64,000 nt of DNA, from positions 575,001-639,000 of the forward strand of contig NC_049912.1 of assembly GCF_001411555.2 (NCBI RefSeq), written 5' to 3'. Positions 45,601-56,352 of this stretch are shown here, one piece after another. A program made the position numbers and the translations under genes. The DNA comes from Juglans regia. Its lineage: Eukaryota > Streptophyta > Magnoliopsida > Fagales > Juglandaceae. The notes under the pieces are model-generated. The model saw nothing but the letters and a program-made list of their open reading frames with translations, did no database searches and was not told the origin of the DNA. Within the stretch, counting starts at the first letter, position 1; every line of letters begins with the position of its first letter.

Positions 45601-46876
45601 TGAGGAGCTTGTTGGTCCGATTGTCCTTTACCAAAAAATGAGTGGCATGGAATTCAGAAAAGCATGAGTTAGCAACACAGAATTGCATAACAGAGACCAG
45701 ATTTTTTGTCATTGAAGGCACATGAAGAAGATTATGAAGTTTAAAAGAAGTAGAGTTGAGAGAGAGTGAAGAATCACCAATGTTTTGAATCGATTGCCCA
45801 GTTTCATTGCCAACTCGCATCTGCTCAATGCCATTGTATGGTTCGGATGAGAGATTCAGCTGGGATAGATCATGTGTAATATGGTGAGTAGCAGCACTGT
45901 TAGGGTACCATGTAGAATCGGGTATGGTTGAAGGTGATGTATAATTAGCAGAGAAGGATCTGGGTGGATCATACTGGTGTGCATGGTCAAACCGAAAATG
46001 GCATTGGAGGGCAACATGGCCCACCTTGTTGCACACCTGACAGGTTGGTCTAGTGGTTTGGGAATTTTGGTTTTGAGAGTTTGAATTGTGGTTGGGAGAA
46101 AACCTTCCTCTATTAGAAGAGAATCTGCCTTGTCCACGGCCATTACGACCACCACGATAGGAACCTTTCCCTCGTTGGTCACGAGAGCTAAAATTAGCAG
46201 ATGCCTCAAAAGGATTTTGAGGACTTGTGCTTCGAGCAATGTGGCTTAAGCGACTTTCATGAATGAGCAGTAAGTGATAGAGCTCATGGGGAGTCAGTGG
46301 GTCTGTTCTGGTAGTGATGGAAGTGACAAAGCTTTCATAGTTGGACCCAAGACCATTTAACAGATACGTGACAAAGTCTTTATCAGAGACACTATTTCCT
46401 GTGGCAACAAGGGTGTCCACTAACATTTTTACTCTGCTAAAGTAATCTGAGATATTTTGTTCACCACGACTCATGTTGGTAAGTTGAAAACGGATTTGAA
46501 AATCCTTTGCTTGAGAGTGGGAACTGAACATTTTCTCGAGAGAGACCCAGAGATCTCGTGATGTTTTTGCATTAATAACATGACTAATGATGGAATCTGA
46601 TGAGGATGAAAATAAAATGCTTAAAATGAATTGATCCATACGCTGCCATGAGAGATAGGCAGGATTGATCTTTGTGGAGGAACTATCTGAGGAAGTAAGC
46701 AGATATGGAGGAGAGGACTGAGTCCCATCGACATATGAATAGAGGTCTTGGCCTCTGAGATAAGTCGATATCTGCACCTTCCAGAGCAAAAAGTTTTCAT
46801 TGGTAAGTTTAAGAGTGACTAAATGTGAAAATGAAGAAGAAATAGGATTTGAAAATGAAGTTGAGCTTGTAGCCAT
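42548..46876 (-). pseudogene. Copia gag-pol polyprotein, one in-frame stop and a mutated protease
   Basis: Start ATG at 46,876 (MATSSTSFSN). In order: gag, zinc knuckle CQVCNKVGHVALQC (about 46,002-46,047), protease, integrase with intact HHCC (WHQRLGHSS; CSQC) and DDE core (WADVWGP, TDAGGEFR, NGLVERKYR), reverse transcriptase (IQNAFLHG; YVDD at 43,571-43,582) and RNase H (DADWAGCPDDR; CDNLGATYL). A TGA at 43,292-43,294, between reverse transcriptase and RNase H, is the only break and the frame is the same on both sides, for about 1,443 codons. The protease motif reads NSAATHH where the family has DSGATHH, so the catalytic Asp is Asn (45,899-45,901). Confidence 0.9.
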
Positions 46877-46924
46877 GGTAGAAAAGGATCAAAGAGACTA
46901 CTAGTCTTAGCAACTCTGATACCA

Positions 46925-47166
46925 TGTTAAAAGAATAAAAAGAAAAAGAAACATTCTTCTGTAAATGTATATATTCTGTATATCTGTACATGAGTCTTAC
47001 ATCACTTTATATAGGCACCAGGCCACGAGTGTCCAGAGGACAAAGAGGTAATTCTAAGACAAGTTTGTTATAACAAAAAGCAGAGTATTGAAGCTTCTAG
47101 AGCTGCTGAGTTGGATTAGCCAGCTTGGATTTATTTGAGTGTATAGTTTCTTGAGTAAGGTTGATA
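46925..47166 (-). repeat. 5' LTR of the minus-strand Copia
   Basis: 242 bp, adjoining the PBS at 46,910-46,924 and followed by the target duplication CCAAC. Confidence 0.9.
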
Positions 47167-47171
47167 CCAAC

Positions 47172-47340
47172 CAAGCATTTTAGGACTTGTTGGTTAGGGG
47201 ACGACTTGGCTTTAGAAATGAGTAATATTTTAGCGGCCATGCATGGTTTTTCTTTTCTTTTTTTCTTTTTGCTTTTGTCAGAATCATACCAACCAAGCAT
47301 GCTCAATATCGTCAGATCATGTTATACATATAACACTTAC

Positions 47341-47375
<35 letters not shown>

Positions 47376-47443
47376 AGGTTGCAAAATCACCATCATTATG
47401 GGACCAATACTCCGGCCCATATGAAACTAGCTAGAAAAGAAAC

Positions 47444-47485
<42 letters not shown>

Positions 47486-48210
47486 AAAAAACAGAAATGA
47501 AATGTGAATGAAAACTGATGAATCTCCTTAACTTGAGGGTCTCCATTAATAAGGATGCCCTATAACTTGTTGGATTTAAAGTTTTTTAATCTGTTAGTTC
47601 AATATATTTTGTGCGCTGCATTTCTCTCATTTTTGGATGTATTCATTTACTTGTTCTTTTCTATCCATTGACAAATTAACTTGCTTTGTAGCATGTGATA
47701 GGTTAGGTATATATGAGAGTAATAAAAAACACCGACAAGTTTGACCTAACTCTCATAAGAAACAGAGAGTAAAAAACAGAAAAGAGATGTCGATGAAAAC
47801 TGAACTTTTTGTATTGACACACCAACATCATGCATGCTACTATATCAGATATTAACGAAATTTCATGGACATTCGTTTATTCTTATATTAACTGAACTAA
47901 GAATAACTGACTTGCTGACTTGGAGTTGCTGATCATGTGTACGTAACTGCTGAATAGATTATGTAAGAAAATAATTCATGTGGGTGGGACACATAGGCCG
48001 GGGAAAAATGCAACCGCATTTGACATTAACAATAAATTGAGAAATTTAAAAAAAAAAATTTGAAAAAATCAACTTCATTTCCAAATAATCGAATGAATCA
48101 TGATCCATTACATAACTTATCTTCATTTCCAACTTCAAGGTCAACGTCTTGATTTCCTTGATTTATTATTAATTACTTTATTTGGTATATGGTTTTATGG
48201 CTTTCTCTGA
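47172..48210. other. Intergenic, downstream of peroxidase gene 2
   Basis: Contains (TA)n at about 47,340-47,376 and (GA)n at 47,446-47,484. Otherwise AT-rich with no gene seen. Confidence 0.55.
47446..47484. repeat. (GA)n microsatellite
   Basis: About 19 GA units without interruption. Confidence 0.95.
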
Positions 48211-49456
48211 TCAATTGAAAGCTGCACAATCACGACGAATATTCCCATTGGTACCCTTCTTGACTCCGACCCGGCCTAATCTGGTTATGGCGTTGACGAA
48301 GACTTGCTTGAAGGCCGTCGAATTTCTTGCCCATCTATTCACAAAGGGCCTGGACCTTGCGTCTGTGAATAGAACTTGGTCCGAGGTGAAGAGGCCCATT
48401 CCCTGCACAAGATTTTTGAAGTACATATTATCAAAGCTCTGGGCCGTGTTTGGGTCCATGTTGATGGCAATTCTTGGGTCCACATTCTTCGGGCAGGCGG
48501 ATTGAAGTTGAGCCGCATACGCCTTGTTTAGTGCTGGGTCTACCGGATTTTTAGTGCTAAAATTGTATATCCGGTTTGCAAACCTACTGCAATGAGAGAA
48601 TCCGACCGTGTGAGCCGCTGCAAAACACAACATTCCATATATGGTTCATGTTAGCTAGATTTCTATCGTGCATCCATATCCTCCATGCACGTATGCACGC
48701 AACATTACAAGTGTTAATTTAGGAACACATACATGATTATTGCTAATTAAACTATTGACGAGATGGTGATGACGACCACGATAAATTATGATCGATTCCA
48801 TAGTATATTCCTCAGTAAAAATGTTATATATTATATTCTCATCTCATTTTTATTATACTAGCTAGAGAATTAACGTTTTTGACAACAATTAAGCCATACC
48901 TGAGAGAGCAATCATGTCCTTTTGGGAGAGCCCATTGGCATTAAACAGGGAAGTGAGCTGATCTAAATTGAAGGTTGGCGAAGGCAGCTTCCCATTTACA
49001 CTTGCAGCTGTTGAACTTAGCCCATCCAACCTTCCCAACTCAACCGCATATGAAGGTCCACCCGACTGCACCATTAATCATGCATTTTTCAGCACATCAA
49101 TACATATATATATATTAGATGACGAGTATGGCCAACAAATTATTAAACTGAGCTTTATAAATTAATTAGGATGGATTAACGTAGATCGAACAAACCAGTT
49201 GAATCACATCTCGGGTCGCCATTGCGAGTATGTCAGCACAAGAGACCTTATTCTTGCATCTTGGGACTGCATCAACAGCTGCTTTGGCTTTGATTACTGT
49301 GTCGAATCCATCTCCTGCCAGTGAAAGGTTGTCGGAGTGGTCCTTCTCTGCCTTGTTATTTGCAGTGGATGCTATTATCACCGACGCATCACAACCCTAC
49401 AATATTACATATTAATTAGGAACCAACTCAACGCCCGAGTTTAACATATATAGATC

Positions 49457-49493
<37 letters not shown>

Positions 49494-49722
49494 TTACCTG
49501 GACAAAGCAATCATGGAAGAAGAGACGGATGGTAGCGGGAACTGTAACAAAGGTTTGTTGAAATTTGTTTCTGACTGCTTCTTTGACAATGTTTTCCACA
49601 TCGGGGCAGGTTTTGGCGTAGTAATTTCGTTGTAGTTTTGCTGCTGTTGGGTAAGGGAAGAGGCACAAACTGATGATATTGATGCAAAGGGACAACACTA
49701 CCAAATGATTAAACCGAAACAT
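48211..49722 (-). CDS. Class III secretory peroxidase, gene 2
   Basis: Four exons on the minus strand: 49,722-49,498, 49,396-49,196, 49,065-48,900 and 48,617-48,211, together 999 bases and 332 residues. Exons 2, 3 and 4 (201, 166 and 407 bp) have exactly the lengths of gene 1, and introns are compact (101, 130 and 282 bp). A hydrophobic signal peptide (about residues 1-28) precedes [25 protein letters not shown] gives the distal heme site, [10 protein letters not shown] the proximal His, and the end is [10 protein letters not shown]. It is a tandem paralogue of gene 1 in the same PRX51/PRX73-type group, a cell-wall heme peroxidase. The ATG at 49,722 follows a TATA box by about 60 bp. There are no disabling changes. 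Confidence 0.93.
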
Positions 49723-49780
49723 GATTTGATGATCAAAAGTTGCAAGTTTCAACGTACCTAGAAATTGAAACGGTGCAGAG

Positions 49781-49790
49781 ATTTTATACA
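49781..49790 (-). promoter_or_regulatory. TATA box of peroxidase gene 2
   Basis: Minus-strand TGTATAAAAT lies about 60 bp upstream of the ATG. This spacing allows a leader of about 30 bases and excludes the longer open frame as coding. Confidence 0.6.
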
Positions 49791-51800
49791 CAGTATATAG
49801 GGCCGGGGTTGAACTTGAACTTGAATTATATATTAATTAGAGATCAGAGCTAAACATATAATAATTGTTAAGTGGCCGGGGAAAATGAGTACTGTACATG
49901 CAGGAGAAGAAGTCGTAATTGGTCATGACTGATTGATTATAAGCTTAGCCAGTTGGCCGATTAGATCAGAATCTCGTGATCATGATCATGATCATTGGGC
50001 AGTGGACGTTGGAGATCAAAATTGTAATTATTATTAGGTCTATATAAGTCGTTGATGATGATGGCTGATCAGTTAATGACTGCCTGGTTGTCAAAATATT
50101 ATTCGATTTGGCTACTTAATGTAGGTTTATTTATTCAAAACAATTAATTCATTAGCATACGATCGATCGACACTTCACTACGTATATACAGCTCAGGGAA
50201 AAAAGAAAAAAGAAAAAACATATAATGTGAATGAAGAAGGCTGAAGCTGCTTCATGGAAAAAGTATAGGACGACTTTGACAATTAAACCCTCCGATTAAT
50301 TAAACCCACATACGTACTTAAGAAAGTTAATAATTTCTGGCCTAGTGATCTTCAATGGAAATGAATCAAATCGGAGTAGATCTAGATGATGTTACAGCTG
50401 CTAGCTAGCTAGCTAGCTAGGCGGGCGTCTGTAGATCATCAGTTGGTAACACAAAAGACGGAGGGGTGGCGGGGCTACTAGTAGACATGGATCGACAGAT
50501 GATCGATCTGACTTTGAATTAAGGAGTTTTCGTGAGTATATATGTTAATTAATGTATGTTATATATTACATCATGCGTGATAATTGGAACTAATTAATTA
50601 ATTAATTGGAAGATCAACAAAAGATAATTAATTATATAAGCATAATTAGTTAGTGGGAGATAGATTTATGAAATAATTAGTTTTTGCAAGATTCAAGTGC
50701 ACAGTTCCCTAGCCAGCTATATTCCCCATGATGACATTCATTCTATATATATATATATATATATATAATAACACTACTACGACCAAGATTAATTAGATTA
50801 ATACTGTTGATGTATGTATATTCAAAGACGTGATCATATAACATAACTTGCGCAAGGGAAGAATGAAAAAAAGTAAAAAACGGTTCTGACCAATATATAA
50901 ATATATATATACTAGTAAGATGTTACGTGCCTGAGGCACGTATGCGCAGTTCAAAACTCTAATATATTTTATTAAAATAAAAATAAAATACATATATCTT
51001 ATTATTTTATTACTAATATATATCTTAAAAGTTATTGAAAGATAGGTTATTTGTAAATTATTATAATGCTTTCCTATTATAATGAATACGAAAAGATAAA
51101 TCTACATAAATCTGTTTTCCTATTATAACGTATTTTCAAATTGGAAATTGAATCCATGATTATTATTATAATAAATCTGCTTTATTAGTATATTTAAAGA
51201 TATTAATATTGGAATAAAAACCAACAGAAACCATAAAAGTAGCCATAAATAGAATATAAATGAAAATACAATTGTATCCTTGTGTCCTATAATTATTACA
51301 AACGGATGGAAAGTTAATGAAAACCAGCATATTTCGTTAAAACAAGAAATTTATGTTAAAACAAGAAAATTCTGTTTCATAGACTCTTTATATATAGAGA
51401 GAGATATAAAAGAGTACAAAAGATCAAATGAAAATTCATAGAACGACAATAATTATAATTTATTATAAGATAATTATTTATTTATACTCAGTTATTTTTT
51501 ATTAAAATTATTATTTTATATTAAAATTATTCTGTTCTCTACAAAATCATTCTAATCATAAATAACATATCATAAATTTGTTTTTGGTAGGGACTTGGAA
51601 TTTAGATTAATCCAAAATATTAACGATCCATTATCTCTTAATTTCATGAGTTCTCTGTTTTTGGAAAGTGAGGTGGACCCGACCCATCGGTTGCTATCTC
51701 AGCTGTGCCTGTGTAGGTAGACATTCTTAATCCTTACGTACTCATTCTTTATTACCCCGTAAATTAAGCTATAATAGATGAGGGAAGTTGTTTAGTTTTT

Positions 51801-51852
<52 letters not shown>

Positions 51853-52058
51853 ATAATGCAAAGCCGATAGATCGAGGCATCTCATTGGACAGGGAAAAGC
51901 CATGGTAAAGAATATTGGATTGATCTTTTGATAAAACTAGAAATATTTCCACATCAAATTAAATAAATAAATCCTCCGAAAAGGCAATCAATAATTTTGA
52001 ATTAATATAAGCTACGTAATTCCGTTATCTTTTTATTAATTGTTTTCTATTATATATT
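49791..52058. other. Intergenic, nothing recognised except SSRs
   Basis: AT-rich, with (CTAG)n near 50,400-50,420, TA tracts near 50,745 and a long (CT)n at 51,802-51,848. No exon, RNA gene or bounded transposon found. Confidence 0.55.
51802..51848. repeat. (CT)n microsatellite
   Basis: About 23 CT units. A minus-strand open frame reading ERERER through it is an artefact. Confidence 0.95.
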
Positions 52059-52196
52059 CACTACAAGAAAACTGTTTATGTGTGGCTATTTAATTCCAGC
52101 AAAATGATTATTTACAATCAAAATGAGTCTATTTTGATTACAAATAATCTTTTCGTCGCAATTAAATGGCCACAAAAATTAATTTTTCTTCTAGCG
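52059..52196. mobile_element. CACTA-like MITE, copy 2
   Basis: Starts CACTACAAGAAAACTG and ends TTTTTCTTCTAGCG. The flanks are ATT on both sides (52,056-52,058; 52,197-52,199). 138 bp, with an internal palindrome around TTTACAATCAAAATGAG / TTTTGATTACAAAT. Same family as 41,812 and 60,928. Confidence 0.8.
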
Positions 52197-52825
52197 ATTT
52201 TAAGTTTTTTTTATTTGCTTCTTAAGAAAGCAATGGGGTTTGAATTTACCAATCATTAGTCGTGTTTCGCATATGGTCAATAATCTCATTGGGATGCTTT
52301 TTTATTTTTATTTTTGGGAAGTGAGCTGTCCATGATGAAATTATATATGTTGTATTAATATACTATATCTATAGGCTAGTCAACTTTGGTTACGTATAAT
52401 CTACTCAGATCGAATCAAAACAAATTAATGGAAATTAAGATGCATGCATGATCAATATATATACACATATACATATACATACGTGTATATATATATATAT
52501 CTTCACGTACAAGCCATTAGATATATCATATATATATATATATGGATTGGAACGATCGAGATCATTAATTATATATAGCCGAAAAAATGAATAATTGAGA
52601 GTGTGTTTAATTTTCCGAGGCTGTAAATTAAATAGTAGGTGGTTGCTCTTCGTAATTTCGATCGATGATCTACTTCTAGTACTGCATTAATTGTTCCATG
52701 CATGATTGGGAAAGTTGGTTTGGATTCATGGCGGCCGAGTGGTAAAAAAGTGTAATTTTTTTTTTCTTTTTTAATTAGTGAGATCTAGATTTTTGTAATA
52801 GTTCCATACATGAAATAGACTTGGT
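52197..52825. other. Intergenic, nothing recognised
   Basis: AT-rich, TA tracts near 52,488-52,540. No gene seen. Confidence 0.5.
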
Positions 52826-53008
52826 GCATGGAAGAAGGGTGTTGGATTCTTGGCCCATTTATTCCATTTATTTACAAAGTGTCTGGACCTATGGTAGGTG
52901 AATAGTCTCATCCCTTGCACAAGATTCAAGAACCACGCACGCACATATTGTAAATTATGGGTGGGTGTCTGGGTCCATGTTAACGGCCACTTGTCTTGGG
53001 ATCGCGAC
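52826..53008 (-). pseudogene. Relic of a third class III peroxidase, exon 4
   Basis: Plus-strand sequence TTCTTGGCCCATTTATTC...AAGTGTCTGGACCT and CCTTGCACAAGATT, then GGGTCCATGTTAACGGC, parallels exon 4 of peroxidase gene 2 over about 180 bp on the same strand. Translation keeps LNLVQGMRLFT and RHFVNKW, the counterparts of the [10 protein letters not shown] and RPFVNRW of gene 2. Stops and indels disrupt the frame, and no exons 1-3 are found. It lies about 3 kb 5' of gene 2, so the tandem array once had at least three members. Confidence 0.72.
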
Positions 53009-53112
53009 CTCTCTACAACGAGATAATTCGAGCACCTGACCAAGGAAGAGACTCTGATCACAATGCTCGAATCTAGCAAATTATAAAGGCCGAATTGACG
53101 GGACTGCAACAA

Positions 53113-53842
53113 TATACTTATAGGAAAAGTTATTTATTTTTTGCCCTCTCATATTCCTAAAAAGGCCTTGGGTGAATATAGGATGGACTATATGAGTTTA
53201 CATCGGGTTTAGGCACTGATTTGTAAAGTGATTTTCTTGATATTTTTTGTTTTGCAAGCTAATTTTGGTTTGAACTGATTGCTTTAATTCGTACTTGTAG
53301 TTTGCTGTATAGTTATTAAAATTTTAGTTTGTACCCTCAAGTTTTTTTATTTTTAATCACGATTTTCTTTCGTCATAAGTGATGACTATCAATAAAATTA
53401 GAGTAAATACCGTGATCTTTCCAAGAAAAAAAAAAAAAAAACTTAGATTACCTGGTTGCTTTTCTAACGAGAATTCTTCCTACAACTTGTAATTTTAATT
53501 CTTGTTTCGTAGTCATTTAGATTCAAGATAACCTCAATATTGATTAGTTCTTCATTGTTGTTTAGAATCAAGACATGGTGCACGTTAAATCTTGGTCATA
53601 GAACCAAGTCATGTTGTAAGCTATCTTGAGGATTTCTATCTCGCGAATGAGATAACTAGAGATTGGTACGCGGTAGTAATATTGAAGCTAGGGTCTCTAA
53701 TGTACAGAAAGTGAACTATAAAGACATTGTACGTGTACATACAAGTGAGAATCATTGACATAATCAAGTACTTCCTCTGCTGATATTTGGGAGATTGATC
53801 CTTTTCTCCCTTTTCGTATGCTGGTTTTAGCCCATTCTTTCT

Positions 53843-53895
<53 letters not shown>

Positions 53896-54380
53896 TTCCA
53901 CCAAGGGAAGTTGAGGCTAAGATGTGCATGAATCTCTGACCACCAATGATGCACGAACCATGTTGGAGAGTTCTTGGAGTCTATATCTTTTTTTCTCGTC
54001 AATCACCAAATGCATGGGTCACATGCGTTGCCACATATGATGGCGTGCCAAGCTGTACGTACCATCAAATCCTCAATTTCAGTTTTCCCTTTTGTCAAGA
54101 GTTATAAGCTCCTACCAACAATGTAGAAATTGAGATCAACAACAATCAACTTGATCCAATTCATTGCGCATAGCACCTCACAAAAGCAATATATTCTGCT
54201 TATAGATCATCTAGTACTACTCAAGAAAATTCACTCTCGATCGTGATAATTATTCTAAGAACACTAATGTTCTTAGTCAAGGAATTTCTTAACATAGTCT
54301 ACCCTAGTTATCATGTGCCCAATAACACAAGATCACAAATCATGATCGTTAACTACTCCTACAATTCAGCAAAATAACAC
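53113..54380. other. Intergenic, nothing recognised except SSR
   Basis: Contains (TA)n at about 53,847-53,886. No gene seen. Confidence 0.5.
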
Positions 54381-54383
54381 TAA

Positions 54384-54606
54384 GGAGAAGTTTGGATAGT
54401 GAGTTGAGGTGAGATGAGATGAGTTGAGATAAAAGTTGAAAGTTGAATAAAATATTGTTAGAATAGTAATTTTTTTAATATTATTATTATTATTAGATTT
54501 GAAAAAGTTAAATTGCTTAACGTATTTTGTGTGAAAATTTAAAAAAATTGTAATAATTAGATGAAATGATATGAAATGCTATTTGTATCCAAATAAAAGT
54601 GCCACC
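54384..54606 (-). mobile_element. Tourist-like MITE, copy 2, inverted
   Basis: Reads GAAGTTTGGATAGTGAGTTGAGG with GAGATGAGTTGAG, the inverse of the CTCAACTCATCTCAACTCA signature of copies 1 and 3. It ends AAATAAAAGTGCCACC, close to the end of copy 1. Diverged relative to the other two; the target duplication is unclear. Confidence 0.6.
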
Positions 54607-54944
54607 AAAAAGCTAAGTGCAAAAAATCAAAAAATGGTAAAAGAAGCCCAACGGGAAGAGGGATCCAAATTACTACCGCGTACCAATCTCTCCTAAAGTG
54701 CTTGTAATCTCTTTATCCCTAGGTCTATAAGTATATTGCTTTTGTGATCATCATTTGGAAATACTTTTGATCAACATATGGAAATACTTCAATGCTTGCT
54801 GAGGTGCAGATAACGGTAATAGCTTGACGGTGAAGTGCAGAATCTCCAATGCTTGCCTAAAGATAAGGAGGACCTACCAAGTGGGGATGCCAGTTACCAA
54901 ATGTAAGTCTAAATCCTCCTATTAATAATGGACATGAATCTTTA

Positions 54945-55241
54945 ATGCCTATTAGTAGGGAGAATATGCCTTTGATGAAGCAATCAGTTAATAGGAATGA
55001 TCATCCTACTAAATTCCCTGATTTTTCTCCTAAAATCTTGCTTGCTAATATGGTTACTAATTATATCCAAGTTTATTTTGCTAAACCTCATAGGGTGTTC
55101 ACGTGGAAAAGGAAAGCCAGATGTTTTTCTGGTAGACATTTTGCTAAGGCTAACAATAATTCTATTGCCACTTGTAATAAAAGATCTGGTGATGATAACA
55201 AAGGCAACAATTCAGTGAGTAAGAAACACAAGGTCTAGCTT
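54945..55241 (+). pseudogene. LINE ORF1 C-terminal tail
   Basis: A 97-codon open stretch, basic at its end (NKRSGDDNKGNNSVSKKHKV as separate words), lies just before the ORF2 start. Position and composition fit the tail of plant LINE ORF1. The DUF4283 and CCHC domains are not seen upstream. Confidence 0.45.
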
Positions 55242-55299
55242 AGTCTTGTAAGGAGCTTAACTCAGGAATGTTTGGTGGAGGCTGCTATGCAGCCCCACC

Positions 55300-56337
55300 A
55301 TCACTAATGATTTGCTTAAGCTAGAACTATCGAGAGCTTGGAAACTATCGAACAATTCGTGAGCTTCACCATCTAGTGAAATCTAAAGGCTTCGTTTGGA
55401 TCTCAAAATAATCTCAACTCATCTCAACTCATCATTACAACTTTTTTAAATCCCAATACAAAATATAATAAACAATTCAACTTTTTCAAATTCTAAAATA
55501 ATAATAATATTAAAAAATAATATTCTAACAATATTTTATCATCTCAACTCAACTCAACTCAACTCACTTCAACATCCAAACACAACCTAAGTGCCCTTAA
55601 CTAGTTTTCTTAATGGAGACCAAATGTTGTAGAGACAAGTTGGAGAAAATCAGAAATAGAATTGGCCTTGACAATAGCTTTGTGATTAATAGCAGAGGTT
55701 GGAGGGGAGGGTTGGCTTTATTTTGGAAAGGTAGTGTGAAAATAGAGCTGGAGTCTTATACAAATTGGCATATCTCAGTTTGGGTTACTAGTCCAACAGA
55801 TGGGGAAAATTGACTTTTTACTGACTTTTATGGTAATCCTGAAACTGCTAAAAGGGGGGATAGTTGGAAGCTTCTCCAAGCATTAAAGCCTAGAAGTGAT
55901 TTGGCTTGATTATGTGTAGGAGACTTTAACGAGATCCTCAAAAAATCTGAGAAGTTTGGTGCTACTAGAAGACCTACCAGACAAATGGAGGATTTTTAAG
56001 TCTACTATTGAGTTTTGAGGATTGCATGACATTGGTCACCTGGGTGATAAATTCACATGGCAGAATAATAGAGAGGGGGAAGCTTTCACAAAGGAAAGGC
56101 TTGATAGAGCCTTTGGCAATCAAGCTTGGATTAACACGAATGCTCTTCATTATGTGCACAATTAACCTACGAGGTGTTAGATCACAGTCTAATCTAATTT
56201 CTTTACAATCTCAGTTTCCTCAGAGTAAGAAGGACATTATTTTCAGATTCGAGGCTTCATGGTCTGACGAAGTAGATTGTAGCCAACTCATTCAAAGTGT
56301 ATGGTTTGATCTTTCAGCAACCTCTACCAAAATATAA
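55300..56337 (+). pseudogene. LINE endonuclease domain, split by a MITE
   Basis: Before the MITE the translation reads NYRELGNYRTIRELHHLVKSK. After it comes CP, a stop, then LVFLMETKCCRDKLEK, the characteristic first strand and METK of plant LINE endonucleases. Further 3' are GWRGGLALFWKG and, with frame changes, VGDFNEIL-like, WQNNR and FKERLDRAFGNQAWI-like segments. The active site is not intact in a single frame. Confidence 0.72.
55387..55587 (+). mobile_element. Tourist-like MITE, copy 3, inside the LINE endonuclease
   Basis: AGGCTTCGTTTGGATC...CATCCAAACACAACC, 201 bp, flanked by TAA on both sides (55,384-55,386; 55,588-55,590). A 3-bp TAA duplication is the PIF/Harbinger (Tourist) signature. 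Removing the element and one TAA joins the LINE codons for VKSK to those for CP in frame, which independently confirms both boundaries. Confidence 0.85.
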
Positions 56338-56352
56338 GCTGCCACCTCAGGT

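Larger units (their letters stand above)
42371..47166 (-). mobile_element. Copia retrotransposon, nearly complete, minus strand
   Basis: LTRs at 42,371-42,617 and 46,925-47,166 are flanked by a perfect 5-bp target duplication CCAAC (42,366-42,370; 47,167-47,171). On the minus strand the order is LTR, PBS (TGGTATCAGAGTTGC, 46,910-46,924), polyprotein, purine tract (TCGAGGGGGCG) and LTR. The LTRs differ by a 5-bp indel and about eight or nine substitutions, so this copy is older than the one at 33,437. The LTR starts TATCAACC rather than TG in its own sense. It separates the two peroxidase genes. Confidence 0.92.

Noticed and set aside
49723..49791. N-terminal extension of peroxidase gene 2
   Set aside because: The longer frame opens with GTG inside the TATA box; the ATG at 49,722 starts a clear signal peptide.
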